Assembly: GCA_045631845.1 (NCBI GenBank)
Contig: JAZQVM010000077.1
Coordinates: 1-21,460, forward strand
Origin: CAKSHC01 sp045631845
Lineage (GTDB): Bacteria > Bacillota > Clostridia > Oscillospirales > UMGS1783
Direction: 5' to 3'
Length of the DNA: 21,460 bases
Shown here: positions 7,698-14,052 of the stretch, piece by piece
Layout of the letters: every line of letters begins with the position of its first letter
Position numbering within the stretch: the first letter of the stretch is position 1
Position numbers and translations under genes: made by a program
Notes under the pieces: generated by a model
Databases searched by the model: none
What the model was told of the DNA's origin: nothing
What the model saw: the letters and a program-made list of their open reading frames with translations, nothing else

Positions 7698-8332
7698 CGC
7701 CACGGCCGCTCCAGCGGTCCTGCAAATTCAGCAGCTACATGGCTTGTATCGTTTTTTAGGAAATATTCCCAGTTTCCGTCCTCGTCAAAACGGATGCCGT
7801 GCACGCCCGTATTTCCACTCCATGGCACCTCGCCCAGTTGCTCCTCGGCCTTATGCATCAGCCGAAGCCCGATCGAGCGGATCACGTTGCCATGGGTGGC
7901 CACCGCCACCGTCTTTCCCTTGTATTCCTGCGCCAACGCCAAAAAGGCCTGCCACACGCGAGGGCCAAACTCGGGTATGCGGTCGCCGTCGGGCGCATAA
8001 AAGGCGTGCGCCTCGTCTAACCACAAATGATAAAGGTCAGCAGGCAAATCCTTGACATGCTCCCCGTCAATGCTCCCGAAATCAAATTCGATAAACCGCT
8101 CATCCACCGTCACCGGCGCGCCGTTATAGCGGGCAATCGCCTCGGCCGTGGCACGGGTACGGGACAGGGGAGAGGTATGTACCGCATCAAGCGCCACCGA
8201 GCGAAACCGCTCGGCTAATCCGTCTAACTGCCCCTTGCCCTTGTCGGTAATCGGATAATCCACGATCCCCGAAAGTCGGCGTTCAATATTGGCGGTGCAC
8301 TCACAATGCCGTACCAAATAAATCGTTGTCAT
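7694..8332 (-). CDS. Histidine phosphatase family protein (phosphoglycerate-mutase-like)
   Basis: 212 residues. The N-terminus IYLVRHCECTAN matches the LVRHGE signature of the branch with nucleophile His9, except that the usual Gly is Cys10. Other catalytic elements are present: TSPLSRTRATAEAI (Arg58/Arg60 region), Glu82 in IEFDFGSIDG, and the second His147 in ATHGNVIRS. It probably dephosphorylates a small phosphorylated metabolite in the cytoplasm; CobC, GpmB-like and broad phosphatases share these features. The start follows GAGGGATGTT. The 3' end overlaps the MATE gene by 4 bases. No promoter is obvious in the 54 bases upstream, which contain a terminator, so some readthrough from the U32 unit is possible. 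Confidence 0.88.
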   Translation of the reverse strand: MTTIYLVRHCECTANIERRLSGIVDYPITDKGKGQLDGLAERFRSVALDAVHTSPLSRTRATAEAIARYNGAPVTVDERFIEFDFGSIDGEHVKDLPADLYHLWLDEAHAFYAPDGDRIPEFGPRVWQAFLALAQEYKGKTVAVATHGNVIRSIGLRLMHKAEEQLGEVPWSGNTGVHGIRFDEDGNWEYFLKNDTSHVAAEFAGPLERPWR

Positions 8333-8354
8333 AACATCCCTCTTTTTCCCACAT

Positions 8355-8380
8355 AAAAAACTGCCAATTGGCAGTTTTTT
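8355..8380 (-). terminator. Symmetrical terminator after the small membrane peptide gene
   Basis: CTGCCAATTGGCAG flanked by six A and six T residues, a perfect palindrome. It works in principle on both strands. On the minus strand it lies just past the stop of the 51-residue gene and before the phosphatase gene. Confidence 0.85.
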
Positions 8381-8386
8381 ATCGTT

Positions 8387-8542
8387 TTATTGCTCATCCT
8401 CGATCAGTTGCTTGATCTCGAATAATTCTTCTTCGGTTTCCTTTTTCTTTTTTTCATCAAGGATCTTCAGCACGGCCACCGTACCCACAACAGCCGCCGC
8501 TCCCGTCAGAAGCCCCAATACAAATCCGTTAGACTTCGCCAT
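8387..8542 (-). CDS. Small single-span membrane protein, 51 residues
   Basis: The reading frame extends further upstream, but GGAGG seven bases before ATG 8542 sets the start, giving MAKSNGFVLGLLTGAAAVVG. Residues about 7-27 form one Gly/Ala-rich membrane span. The rest is highly charged (DEKKKKETEEELFEIKQ) and likely helical in the cytoplasm. The ATG overlaps the TAA of the U32 gene (TAATG), so the two are translationally coupled. The layout recalls YtxH-like peptides, but length and similarity are too low to assign a family. Function unknown. Confidence 0.75.
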   Translation of the reverse strand: MAKSNGFVLGLLTGAAAVVGTVAVLKILDEKKKKETEEELFEIKQLIEDEQ

Positions 8543-10533
8543 TAGTAAACCTCCTTCAAATATAATCCATTGGTATGTTCCACCGGTGACGCCAACCCGT
8601 CCAAGCAATCCTCAATAATCGCCTGCGGCTGTGCCTCATCAGTAAAATACAAAGTCATAAAATCGATGCGAAACTCGCCCTTATCCACCGCCCTCAACGG
8701 ACGGGAATTATACATCGTCTGATACTGCTTCTCAGTACACACCATAGGAAACTCAATCCCCAGCCGATCGGTCAGCACGGCAGTACCGTCACAATGGGCG
8801 CAGTCGTTCTTCGGACAGGCACGAAACCGCATCAAGGGCAACCGCCCGTACAACACCGCCCCTCGGGGCAAGTCCCCGCCCAAGGCGCGGATGCGCTGAC
8901 GGGACAACTCAAACGATACGGTGGCATCCGCCAGCCCCAGCTTTCCATACTCTTGCAAGGCCGCCGTATTAAGAATGTTCAACCCCGCACCGCCGTGCAC
9001 GGTAAAGCCCATATCCTTGGCCAAGCACAGTACGCCGATGTTGTCGGCCTGCACTTCATTCAAGCCTTTTTCCTGTAAGACCGCCAGCCGAGCCCGTAAT
9101 CTATCTTCATCATAACACAACGCCGGCAATTCCGCAACCGCCTGACCCTCAAAAAATCCGATCAGCTCCGAATTTCTCTCCCACTCATCCAGCGGCAGAA
9201 TGATCTTCTCGGCATACTCACTGCCCGCAATCTGCTCTGCCCAAGAAAACCGCAACCGAATCTGCGGCCGCCGTACCTTGGTGTCCTCACCAATCTGCGG
9301 CATCTCGCCGCAGGCAATCGGCCGAACCTCTCGCCGATGAGCGGCAATGGCTTCCACCGCACGACGGCGCAAATCATTCAGCAGGGAAGCGGGCAATATC
9401 CGATCGGTATTATGAAAGGTAAACTCTCTCAAATAGTAGGGCGTCCCGCCCAATTTGGCCATGGCCGCCCGTGCCCGCTCCTCGTCGGTCGGGGCGTTGC
9501 GTGCCACCTCGGTCGCCTGCTCGACGGTAACGGTAAACCCCTCACAGTCGGCTATCAAAACCCCCGCCGTCAAATCCAGTTTCATGTCAATGGGGATGCG
9601 GGGCATCTCCTTGCGGTACAACTGCGCCAGCTCATCCAGCACGCCGCCCGCCGCCGTCACATCCTCTTTACGGCGAATTCCGAACATATCCAGGGTGCGC
9701 CGCCCCGTAAGATACCCGTCGGTGAAGCCCCAACGGGAAAATACCGCCTGCAGTTTCTGCATATCGGGCGTCTGCCCCTCACGGGCTTCTCGGCAAGCCG
9801 TCACCGCCGCCGCTACATATTCGGGGCGCTTCATCCGCCCCTCAATCTTCACCGAAGCCACACCCATCTGCTCCAACCGTGACAGTTGCGAAATAGCCGA
9901 CAGATCTTTCAGAGAAAGGGCGTGCTCCCGCCCGTGGCATTGAAAGTTCAGGCGACAGGGCTGGGCACACAACCCGCGGTTGCCCGACCGCTGCCCGAGC
10001 AGCGAGGACAAATAACACATCCCCGAGGCCGACATGCATAACGCCCCGTGGATAAAAACCTCAACCTCTAACTTGGTGTTTTTCGTAATATGTTCAATCT
10101 CATCCAGTGTCAGTTCCCGAGCCAGTACCACACGGGAAAAACCGAGTTGTTCCAAGACCCGAACGCCCGACAGGTTGTGCACTGTCATTTGGGTGGAAGC
10201 GTGCATCGGCAGGGTAGGGGCGCACTCACGCACCATGGCGGCCACCGCCAAATCCTGCACAATCACCGCATCCACGCCCACGGCGCAAATGCTCTGCAAA
10301 GCGGCATACAAGGTCGGCCGCTCCTCGTCCTTGATCAGGGTATTGAGTGCCACATGAACCTTCACGCCCCGCTCGTGGCAATCGGCCACCGCCTGCGCCA
10401 ACTGTTCCTTATTAAAATTGGCGGCCGCACCCCGAGCCGAAAACTGGTTCAGACCCAGATACACGGCATCGGCACCGGCACGCAACGCAGCCGTCAGCGA
10501 CTCCGCACTTCCCGCAGGGGCCAAAATCTCCAT
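8542..10533 (-). CDS. U32-family protein, RlhA-like (rRNA hydroxylation type)
   Basis: 663 residues. The N-terminal TIM-barrel-like U32 domain opens with MEILAPAGS and contains the full U32 signature at 158-176 (EVFIHGALC, then GMCYLSS). Cys166, Cys173, Cys189 and Cys193 are positioned like the conserved cysteines of this family. The second half matches the length of the DUF3656-containing branch; E. coli RlhA, needed for 5-hydroxycytidine in 23S rRNA, is about 650 residues. The older label for the family is collagenase-like peptidase. The start is ATG 10533 with AGGAG 8 bases before; an upstream in-frame ATG at 10593 lies in the promoter. It has its own promoter and a possible operator, and is followed by the coupled 51-residue peptide. 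Confidence 0.9.
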   Translation of the reverse strand: MEILAPAGSAESLTAALRAGADAVYLGLNQFSARGAAANFNKEQLAQAVADCHERGVKVHVALNTLIKDEERPTLYAALQSICAVGVDAVIVQDLAVAAMVRECAPTLPMHASTQMTVHNLSGVRVLEQLGFSRVVLARELTLDEIEHITKNTKLEVEVFIHGALCMSASGMCYLSSLLGQRSGNRGLCAQPCRLNFQCHGREHALSLKDLSAISQLSRLEQMGVASVKIEGRMKRPEYVAAAVTACREAREGQTPDMQKLQAVFSRWGFTDGYLTGRRTLDMFGIRRKEDVTAAGGVLDELAQLYRKEMPRIPIDMKLDLTAGVLIADCEGFTVTVEQATEVARNAPTDEERARAAMAKLGGTPYYLREFTFHNTDRILPASLLNDLRRRAVEAIAAHRREVRPIACGEMPQIGEDTKVRRPQIRLRFSWAEQIAGSEYAEKIILPLDEWERNSELIGFFEGQAVAELPALCYDEDRLRARLAVLQEKGLNEVQADNIGVLCLAKDMGFTVHGGAGLNILNTAALQEYGKLGLADATVSFELSRQRIRALGGDLPRGAVLYGRLPLMRFRACPKNDCAHCDGTAVLTDRLGIEFPMVCTEKQYQTMYNSRPLRAVDKGEFRIDFMTLYFTDEAQPQAIIEDCLDGLASPVEHTNGLYLKEVY

Positions 10534-10564
10534 GTGCTCACTCCTTTCTTTCTTCCTATCTATT

Positions 10565-10593
10565 ATTATAATCGTTACCGGAATCTTTTTCAA
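10565..10593 (-). promoter_or_regulatory. Promoter for the U32 gene
   Basis: TTGAAA, 17 bp, TATAAT on the minus strand. The -35 and first spacer bases (TTGAAAAAGATTCC) are identical over 14 bases to those of the SDR promoter at 18135. Confidence 0.82.
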
Positions 10594-10606
10594 CCACCGG
10601 AACGAT
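10571..10606. repeat. Inverted repeat around the U32 promoter -35 box, possible operator
   Basis: ATCGTTaCCGG at 10571-10581 and CCGGAACGAT at 10597-10606 are inverted copies with one extra base in the left arm. The -35 box lies between the arms and the left arm covers the spacer up to the -10. A repressor binding here would block RNA polymerase; this is inference. Confidence 0.5.
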
Positions 10607-10635
10607 GATTCTTACATTTACTCTAAAATGTTGGC

Positions 10636-10664
10636 TTTACATTTTGAGTTAGATGTGATAAAAT
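10636..10664 (+). promoter_or_regulatory. Promoter for the structured leader and 73-residue gene
   Basis: TTTACA, 17 bp, TAAAAT. The predicted start near 10671 coincides with the first base of the long hairpin, which supports both calls. Confidence 0.65.
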
Positions 10665-10670
10665 AACACC

Positions 10671-10842
10671 ATACCACACTACAATTTTAATATTTGATAG
10701 TTTTTTTATTTGTACAAGAGAAAACTACCTTGGTAAAAGGTGTTCTCTCTATTCTCTCTTGTACAGATGAATTATCGGTGTAGTGTGGTAGCGAAACCGA
10801 GGGAAACACTTTTTCGGCACACCCCTCGGGGTGTGCTTTTTT
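10671..10842 (+). ncRNA. Structured leader RNA or small RNA of unknown class
   Basis: A long nested hairpin. The outer arms TACCACACTACA (10672-10683) and TGTAGTGTGGTA (10779-10790) are perfect over 12 bases. The middle arms GATAGTT (10696) and AATTATC (10770) pair with one G-U. The inner arms GTACAAGAGA (10712) and TCTCTTGTAC (10755) are perfect over 10 bases. The apex holds ACCTT/AAGGT. AGAGAA at 10717 can pair instead with TTCTCT at 10743, giving two competing folds. CCGAGGG (10797-10803) is complementary to CCCTCGG (10823-10829) inside the terminator, a possible antiterminator. It ends at a strong terminator 8 bases before the AGGAG of the next gene. It could be a cis-acting attenuator or a separate sRNA. 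I recognise no known class. Confidence 0.6.
10817..10842 (+). terminator. Terminator at the end of the structured leader
   Basis: GCACACCC pairs with GGGTGTGC around a CTCG loop, then six T residues. It lies directly upstream of the ribosome site AGGAG (10846-10850) of the 73-residue gene, the usual place for a transcription attenuator. Confidence 0.88.
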
Positions 10843-10857
10843 ATTAGGAGATGAATT

Positions 10858-11079
10858 ATGAGGAAAAAACACATCATTGATGTAACCGGCACACCCTTAA
10901 CTCCGTCACGGCAAGGCCGCAGATGCCTGGGAAACGGAGAACACCCCGAATACGAGATTTGTTGTGATTCCTGCGATTATTTTTTGTATTGCTTCCCTCA
11001 ATACGATTGGCGACGGCTGAGGTATAAGATTACCCGCTGGATTAGAAAAATCACAAAAACTGATGATTTTCCACATTAA
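10858..11079 (+). CDS. Small cysteine-rich protein, 73 residues, function unknown
   Basis: AGGAG seven bases before the ATG. The central part has a conserved-looking cysteine pattern: RCLGNGEH (Cys23), then EICCDSCDYFLYCFP (Cys35, Cys36, Cys39, Cys45), suggesting a small metal-binding fold. The ends are basic (MRKKH; WRRLRYKITRWIRKITK). There is no signal peptide or membrane span. Similar short CLGNGEH-type proteins seem to occur in Oscillospiraceae, but I know of no assigned role. It is preceded by the structured leader and followed by its own terminator, so it forms a self-contained transcription unit. Confidence 0.75.
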   Translation: MRKKHIIDVTGTPLTPSRQGRRCLGNGEHPEYEICCDSCDYFLYCFPQYDWRRLRYKITRWIRKITKTDDFPH

Positions 11080-11092
11080 AACCACCCATATA

Positions 11093-11130
11093 AAATGCTA
11101 TGAGCAAATTTGCTCATAGCATTTTTGTTT
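11093..11130 (+). terminator. Perfect palindromic terminator after the cysteine-rich gene
   Basis: The 32-base palindrome 11093-11124 (AAATGCTATGAGCAAA and its complement) is followed by TTGTTTT. It may also act on the minus strand for the four-helix-bundle gene. Confidence 0.88.
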
Positions 11131-11161
11131 TCATATCATTCATTCACCATATTCCTGTTGC

Positions 11162-11178
11162 GTGCGACAAAGTTGCAC
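11162..11178. repeat. Small hairpin downstream of the four-helix-bundle gene
   Basis: GTGCGAC and GTTGCAC pair over 7 bp with one wobble around AAA. There is no T run, so it is not a standard terminator. It could mark the other end of the element that contains the four-helix-bundle gene; this is speculative. Confidence 0.35.
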
Positions 11179-11187
11179 TTAGCCAAC

Positions 11188-11538
11188 TCAATTATGTGTT
11201 TTGCTCTTTACCGTGGTAATAGAAGCGATCAACTTTCTTCTTATGGTTCCACAGGCGTTCGTTAGTTTCTTATATGTTTGCTCATCAATAGCATCGACCT
11301 TATAAAGAACTTCAAGCCAATACTCTGTTTCGTAACATTCTTTAAGTGCAATCTCCATCTTGCTTATAAAATCTGCCTTGCTTTGCGCATATTTTGCCTC
11401 ATGAGAATTCGCCCCAATGGAGGAGCAGGAACGTAATAATTGATGAACAAAAACTGTCCGTCCTTTTATTGTATCGCAAACTCTTGTTATTTCCACCGTG
11501 AGTTCAATTGCCAATTCCTTTATGGTTTTATTGTTCAT
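11188..11538 (-). CDS. Four-helix-bundle protein, 23S rRNA intervening-sequence (Avd-like) family
   Basis: 116 residues, the family's normal length (about 110-125). The family signature is clear: LLRSCSSIGANSHEAKYAQS, then KADFISKMEIALKECYETEYW. These proteins (S23/IVP, Pfam 23S_rRNA_IVP) form basic ring-shaped helical bundles. They are encoded in 23S rRNA intervening sequences or act as accessory proteins of diversity-generating retroelements; here there is neither rRNA nor reverse transcriptase. Start ATG 11538 is chosen because the family signature begins soon after and GAGAG precedes it; an extended frame reaches into the hairpin array through a TTG at 11595. The array lies immediately upstream, between this gene and rlmD on the same strand. 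This suggests the protein recognises or mobilises the array. Confidence 0.9.
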   Translation of the reverse strand: MNNKTIKELAIELTVEITRVCDTIKGRTVFVHQLLRSCSSIGANSHEAKYAQSKADFISKMEIALKECYETEYWLEVLYKVDAIDEQTYKKLTNACGTIRRKLIASITTVKSKTHN

Positions 11539-11553
11539 CGTATCTCTCTTTCT

Positions 11554-11729
11554 GCGATATACTCGCTTTGCTCCTGCGATATATTTGCTTGGCAAATGCG
11601 ATATAACCGCACGTTGTTCGGTTGCGATATGATATAAATTCCCTCTTCACGTCCCGAAGGGACATATCGCACCGTTAGGTATATCGCACGGCAACGTATA
11701 TCGCAAATTCCGTTAGGAATTTATATCGC
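11554..11729 (-). repeat. Hairpin array A: four GCGATAT then four ATATCGC motifs
   Basis: On the plus strand GCGATAT starts at 11554, 11576, 11598 and 11624; ATATCGC starts at 11664, 11681, 11698 and 11723. The intervals form hairpins: ATTTGC/GCAAAT, AACCG/CGGTT, GTCCC/GGGAC, ACC/GGT, ACG/CGT and AAATTCC/GGAATTT; only the first is degenerate. Motifs can also pair 1-8, 2-7, 3-6 and 4-5, giving a stem with three four-way junctions. It lies between rlmD and the four-helix-bundle gene, both minus. Its right end supplies the last codons and stop of rlmD. A second copy is at 20606. Confidence 0.9.
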
Positions 11730-13041
11730 TGCGAGGCTGTCTTTGCAAAGCACAAACCGCCTCAATATGCGGCGTATTCGGGAACAAGTCCACCGGCTGA
11801 CAAGCCGTAACCGTGTATCCGTTCGCCGCAAAAACAGCGCAATCCCGCGCCAGCGTTTCAGGACCGCAGGATACGTAAACAATCCGTTGAGGCTTGGCGG
11901 CCAGCACCGCCTGACGGGCATCCTCGGTCAGCCCACTGCGGGGCGGATCTACAATAACGGTATCAAAATTCACGCCCGCTTCCAGCCAACCCTTCATGGC
12001 TTCTCCCGCCTCGGCCGCCACAAATTCGGCCTCCAGTTCGTTGGCTTGGGCATTCTTCTTGGCATCTTCAATGGCGGCGGCGCTGATCTCGGCGCCGTAC
12101 ACCTTACCCGCATGGCGGGCGGCGGCCAGCGTAATCGAACCCACGCCGCAGCACAGGTCGGCCACCGTCTGCTCCTTGGTCAGTTGCGCCATCTCCAATG
12201 CTGTTTTATATAGAATCTCGGCCGCCTCGTGATTAACCTGCATAAAAGCGGCAGGCGAAACGGTCAGATTCACGCCGGCTAAGGTCTCGGCAATCCCCGC
12301 TTTTCCCCACAGAATATCCGCCTTGTGCGGGTTACGCTCGGTAGCGTGAGCAAAGCAGGTAATCCCTGCCTCGGCCAACGCCTGGGTAAACTGCCCAACA
12401 TGAGGCAGGGCTCCATCACCCGTAATCAGGAGCAGAGAAATCTCTCCCGACGAGCCGATACGGAAGGCGGCACGGGACAACAATCCCTCTTTGGTGGCAG
12501 GCCGATACAAACGGGCGGCGGTACGCTGCGCCCAACTCTCGGTCAGCTCAATAAAGGGCTCTAACCGAGAATCGTAACTGTTACAACCCTTGCAGGGCAG
12601 GACTTGATGGCTATTTTCAGGAAGCACTCCTAAAATTACCTTGCCATCCACCCGACCAAAGTGCAGGGTGACCTTGTTACGATATTCCTCGGTCTTGGGT
12701 GAGGGGATAACGAGCAACGGCTCTACCTCCAATTTCCCGATACGGGAGAAGGCGGCACGCACGCGCCCCTGCTTATATTCCAATTGCTTATTGTAGGATA
12801 AACAGTTCCATACACAACCGCCGCACTTCTCCTGCCCACAGAAACAAGGCACACGGGCGGCGGTGGAAGATACGATCTCCTCGGTAACCGCTTCCCAGAA
12901 TCGCGGGGTACGTTTGGTGATACGGGCGAGTACCACATCGCCCGGCAAAGCGCCGGTAACAAAGACGACGACACCGTCGGCACGAGCTACACCGCGGCCG
13001 TCGTGAGTAGTTGCAATAATGCTAAGCTCGATGGTTTCCAT
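11713..13041 (-). CDS. rlmD: 23S rRNA (uracil-C5)-methyltransferase, RlmD/RumA family
   Basis: 442 residues. N-terminal TRAM domain (about 1-58). An iron-sulfur cysteine cluster lies at 66-80 (CFCGQEKCGGCVWNC), with Cys153 further on. The methyltransferase core has FMQVN (266-270), the SAM site DLCCGVGS (295-302), DPPRSG (365-370) and nucleophile Cys392 in YVSCGPETLARD. It methylates U1939- or U747-type uridines of 23S rRNA; Bacillota often have one RlmCD enzyme for both, which sequence alone does not separate. Start ATG 13041 follows GGAGG, and the upstream in-frame extension crosses a terminator. The last five residues (SDINS) and the TAA are encoded by the end of hairpin array A, so insertion has replaced the native C-terminus. 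Confidence 0.93.
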   Translation of the reverse strand: METIELSIIATTHDGRGVARADGVVVFVTGALPGDVVLARITKRTPRFWEAVTEEIVSSTAARVPCFCGQEKCGGCVWNCLSYNKQLEYKQGRVRAAFSRIGKLEVEPLLVIPSPKTEEYRNKVTLHFGRVDGKVILGVLPENSHQVLPCKGCNSYDSRLEPFIELTESWAQRTAARLYRPATKEGLLSRAAFRIGSSGEISLLLITGDGALPHVGQFTQALAEAGITCFAHATERNPHKADILWGKAGIAETLAGVNLTVSPAAFMQVNHEAAEILYKTALEMAQLTKEQTVADLCCGVGSITLAAARHAGKVYGAEISAAAIEDAKKNAQANELEAEFVAAEAGEAMKGWLEAGVNFDTVIVDPPRSGLTEDARQAVLAAKPQRIVYVSCGPETLARDCAVFAANGYTVTACQPVDLFPNTPHIEAVCALQRQPRSDINS

Positions 13042-13056
13042 GATTCCTCCGTTTTG

Positions 13057-13088
13057 AAAAAGGGGGCGCAACCGAGGCTGCGTCCCCT
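13057..13088 (-). terminator. Terminator between the coiled-coil gene and rlmD
   Basis: On the minus strand GGGGaCGCA pairs with TGCGCCCC, followed by five T residues, 24 bases after the stop of the coiled-coil gene. It may be leaky, since no strong separate promoter for rlmD is visible. Confidence 0.7.
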
Positions 13089-13111
13089 GGGTATTTGCAC
13101 GTCTTGGCCGA

Positions 13112-13564
13112 TCAGCCTTGGTTACGCACCACACGGCGCGCTTGCTGAATCAGCGAAAGGTTCTTATCATAATGTTCTTCGGCCTGCGCCAGTACCGCAT
13201 CGGCAAACTCCACGGCACTGCGCTTGATACGCTCGGCATCGGCTTCTGCCGTGGAGCGCAGTTCCTCGGCATACTTACGCGCCTGCAAAATAATATCCTG
13301 CTCATTTAAAATCTGCTCACTCTGCACACGGGCTTTCGAGAGCATGGCCTCGGCATCGGTGCGGGCTTTCAACAAAATCTTCTCTCTCTCGTCGAGCAGA
13401 TTACGGGCACGGGAGATCTCGGTCGGATAATGGGTATGTAGGCCTTGGGAAATGCGAACCATCTCCTCTCGGTCGAGCACCACCTTGCCACTGCTCAGCG
13501 GTACACGCCACGCCTCCTCCAATACATTGTCCAGATCCTGCATCAGCTTTTCAAAGTCGTTCAT
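13112..13564 (-). CDS. Coiled-coil protein, ATP-synthase-B/V-ATPase-H-like
   Basis: 150 residues. Almost entirely helical: residues about 45-140 form a long Ala/Glu/Arg-rich coiled coil (DEREKILLKARTDAEAMLSK, later YAEELRSTAEADAERIKRSA). There is no signal peptide or membrane span. Such proteins beside coaD in Clostridia are often auto-labelled ATPase or V-type ATPase subunit H, but nothing here shows an ATP site (no Walker motif). The ATG overlaps the coaD stop as ATGA, so it is translationally coupled to coaD. A scaffolding or division-associated role similar to DivIVA-type coiled coils is possible but unproven. Confidence 0.75.
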   Translation of the reverse strand: MNDFEKLMQDLDNVLEEAWRVPLSSGKVVLDREEMVRISQGLHTHYPTEISRARNLLDEREKILLKARTDAEAMLSKARVQSEQILNEQDIILQARKYAEELRSTAEADAERIKRSAVEFADAVLAQAEEHYDKNLSLIQQARRVVRNQG

Positions 13565-14052
13565 TGGGTAACCCCCTGTCTGTATTTGGCTGTGATCCGT
13601 TGCTCCACACAGGCCGGAACGAATCGGGACATATCGCCCCCGTGCGCCGCCATCTCACGCACCACGCTGGAAGACAGATACATATGCTCAGGCGAAGTGG
13701 TCAAAAATATCGTTTCCACCTCGGCATTGATCTCTTTGTTAAACAGAGCCATCTGAAACTCATAGTCAAAGTCGGACACGGCACGCAAACCCTTCACGAT
13801 CGCCGTTGCCCCTATTTTCTTGGCATAATCCACCAACAGCCCATCAAAAGAAGAGGCCGATACGTTGGGCAAATCGGTAATGCAATCCCGAATCATTTCC
13901 ACCCGCTCCTCCACCGAAAAAACACATTTCTTCGAGGAGTTCTGAAGTACCGCCACCTCTACATGGTCAAACAACTTGGCCGCACGGCTGATAATGTCCA
14001 AATGCCCGTTAGTAATCGGGTCAAACGAACCGGGACATATCGCTATTCTCAT
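13561..14052 (-). CDS. coaD: Phosphopantetheine adenylyltransferase
   Basis: 163 residues, standard length. It catalyses the fourth step of coenzyme A synthesis (4'-phosphopantetheine plus ATP to dephospho-CoA). The nucleotidyltransferase motif PGSFDPITNGHLDII (TNGH form of T/HxGH) is at 8-22, GLRAVSDFDYEFQMA is present, and the C-terminal YLSSSVVREMAAHGGD motif binds ATP phosphates. It overlaps rsmD upstream and the coiled-coil gene downstream by 4 bases each (ATGA), so the three are a tightly coupled operon. The rsmD-coaD order is conserved across Bacillota. Confidence 0.97.
   Translation of the reverse strand: MRIAICPGSFDPITNGHLDIISRAAKLFDHVEVAVLQNSSKKCVFSVEERVEMIRDCITDLPNVSASSFDGLLVDYAKKIGATAIVKGLRAVSDFDYEFQMALFNKEINAEVETIFLTTSPEHMYLSSSVVREMAAHGGDMSRFVPACVEQRITAKYRQGVTQ

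Noticed and set aside
10779..10800. T-box element (GTGGTAGCG resembles the T-box core)
   Set aside because: No stem I GGTGCAAG motif or specifier loop precedes it, and the segment is fully paired with the 5' arm of the leader.
10671..10842. 6S RNA
   Set aside because: The long hairpin with internal loops is suggestive, but it spans only about 120 nucleotides, and the terminator lies right before a ribosome site, which fits a leader better.
11554..11729. CRISPR array
   Set aside because: The repeats are only 7 bases, switch orientation halfway, and the intervals are hairpins of varying length, not spacers. There are no cas genes.
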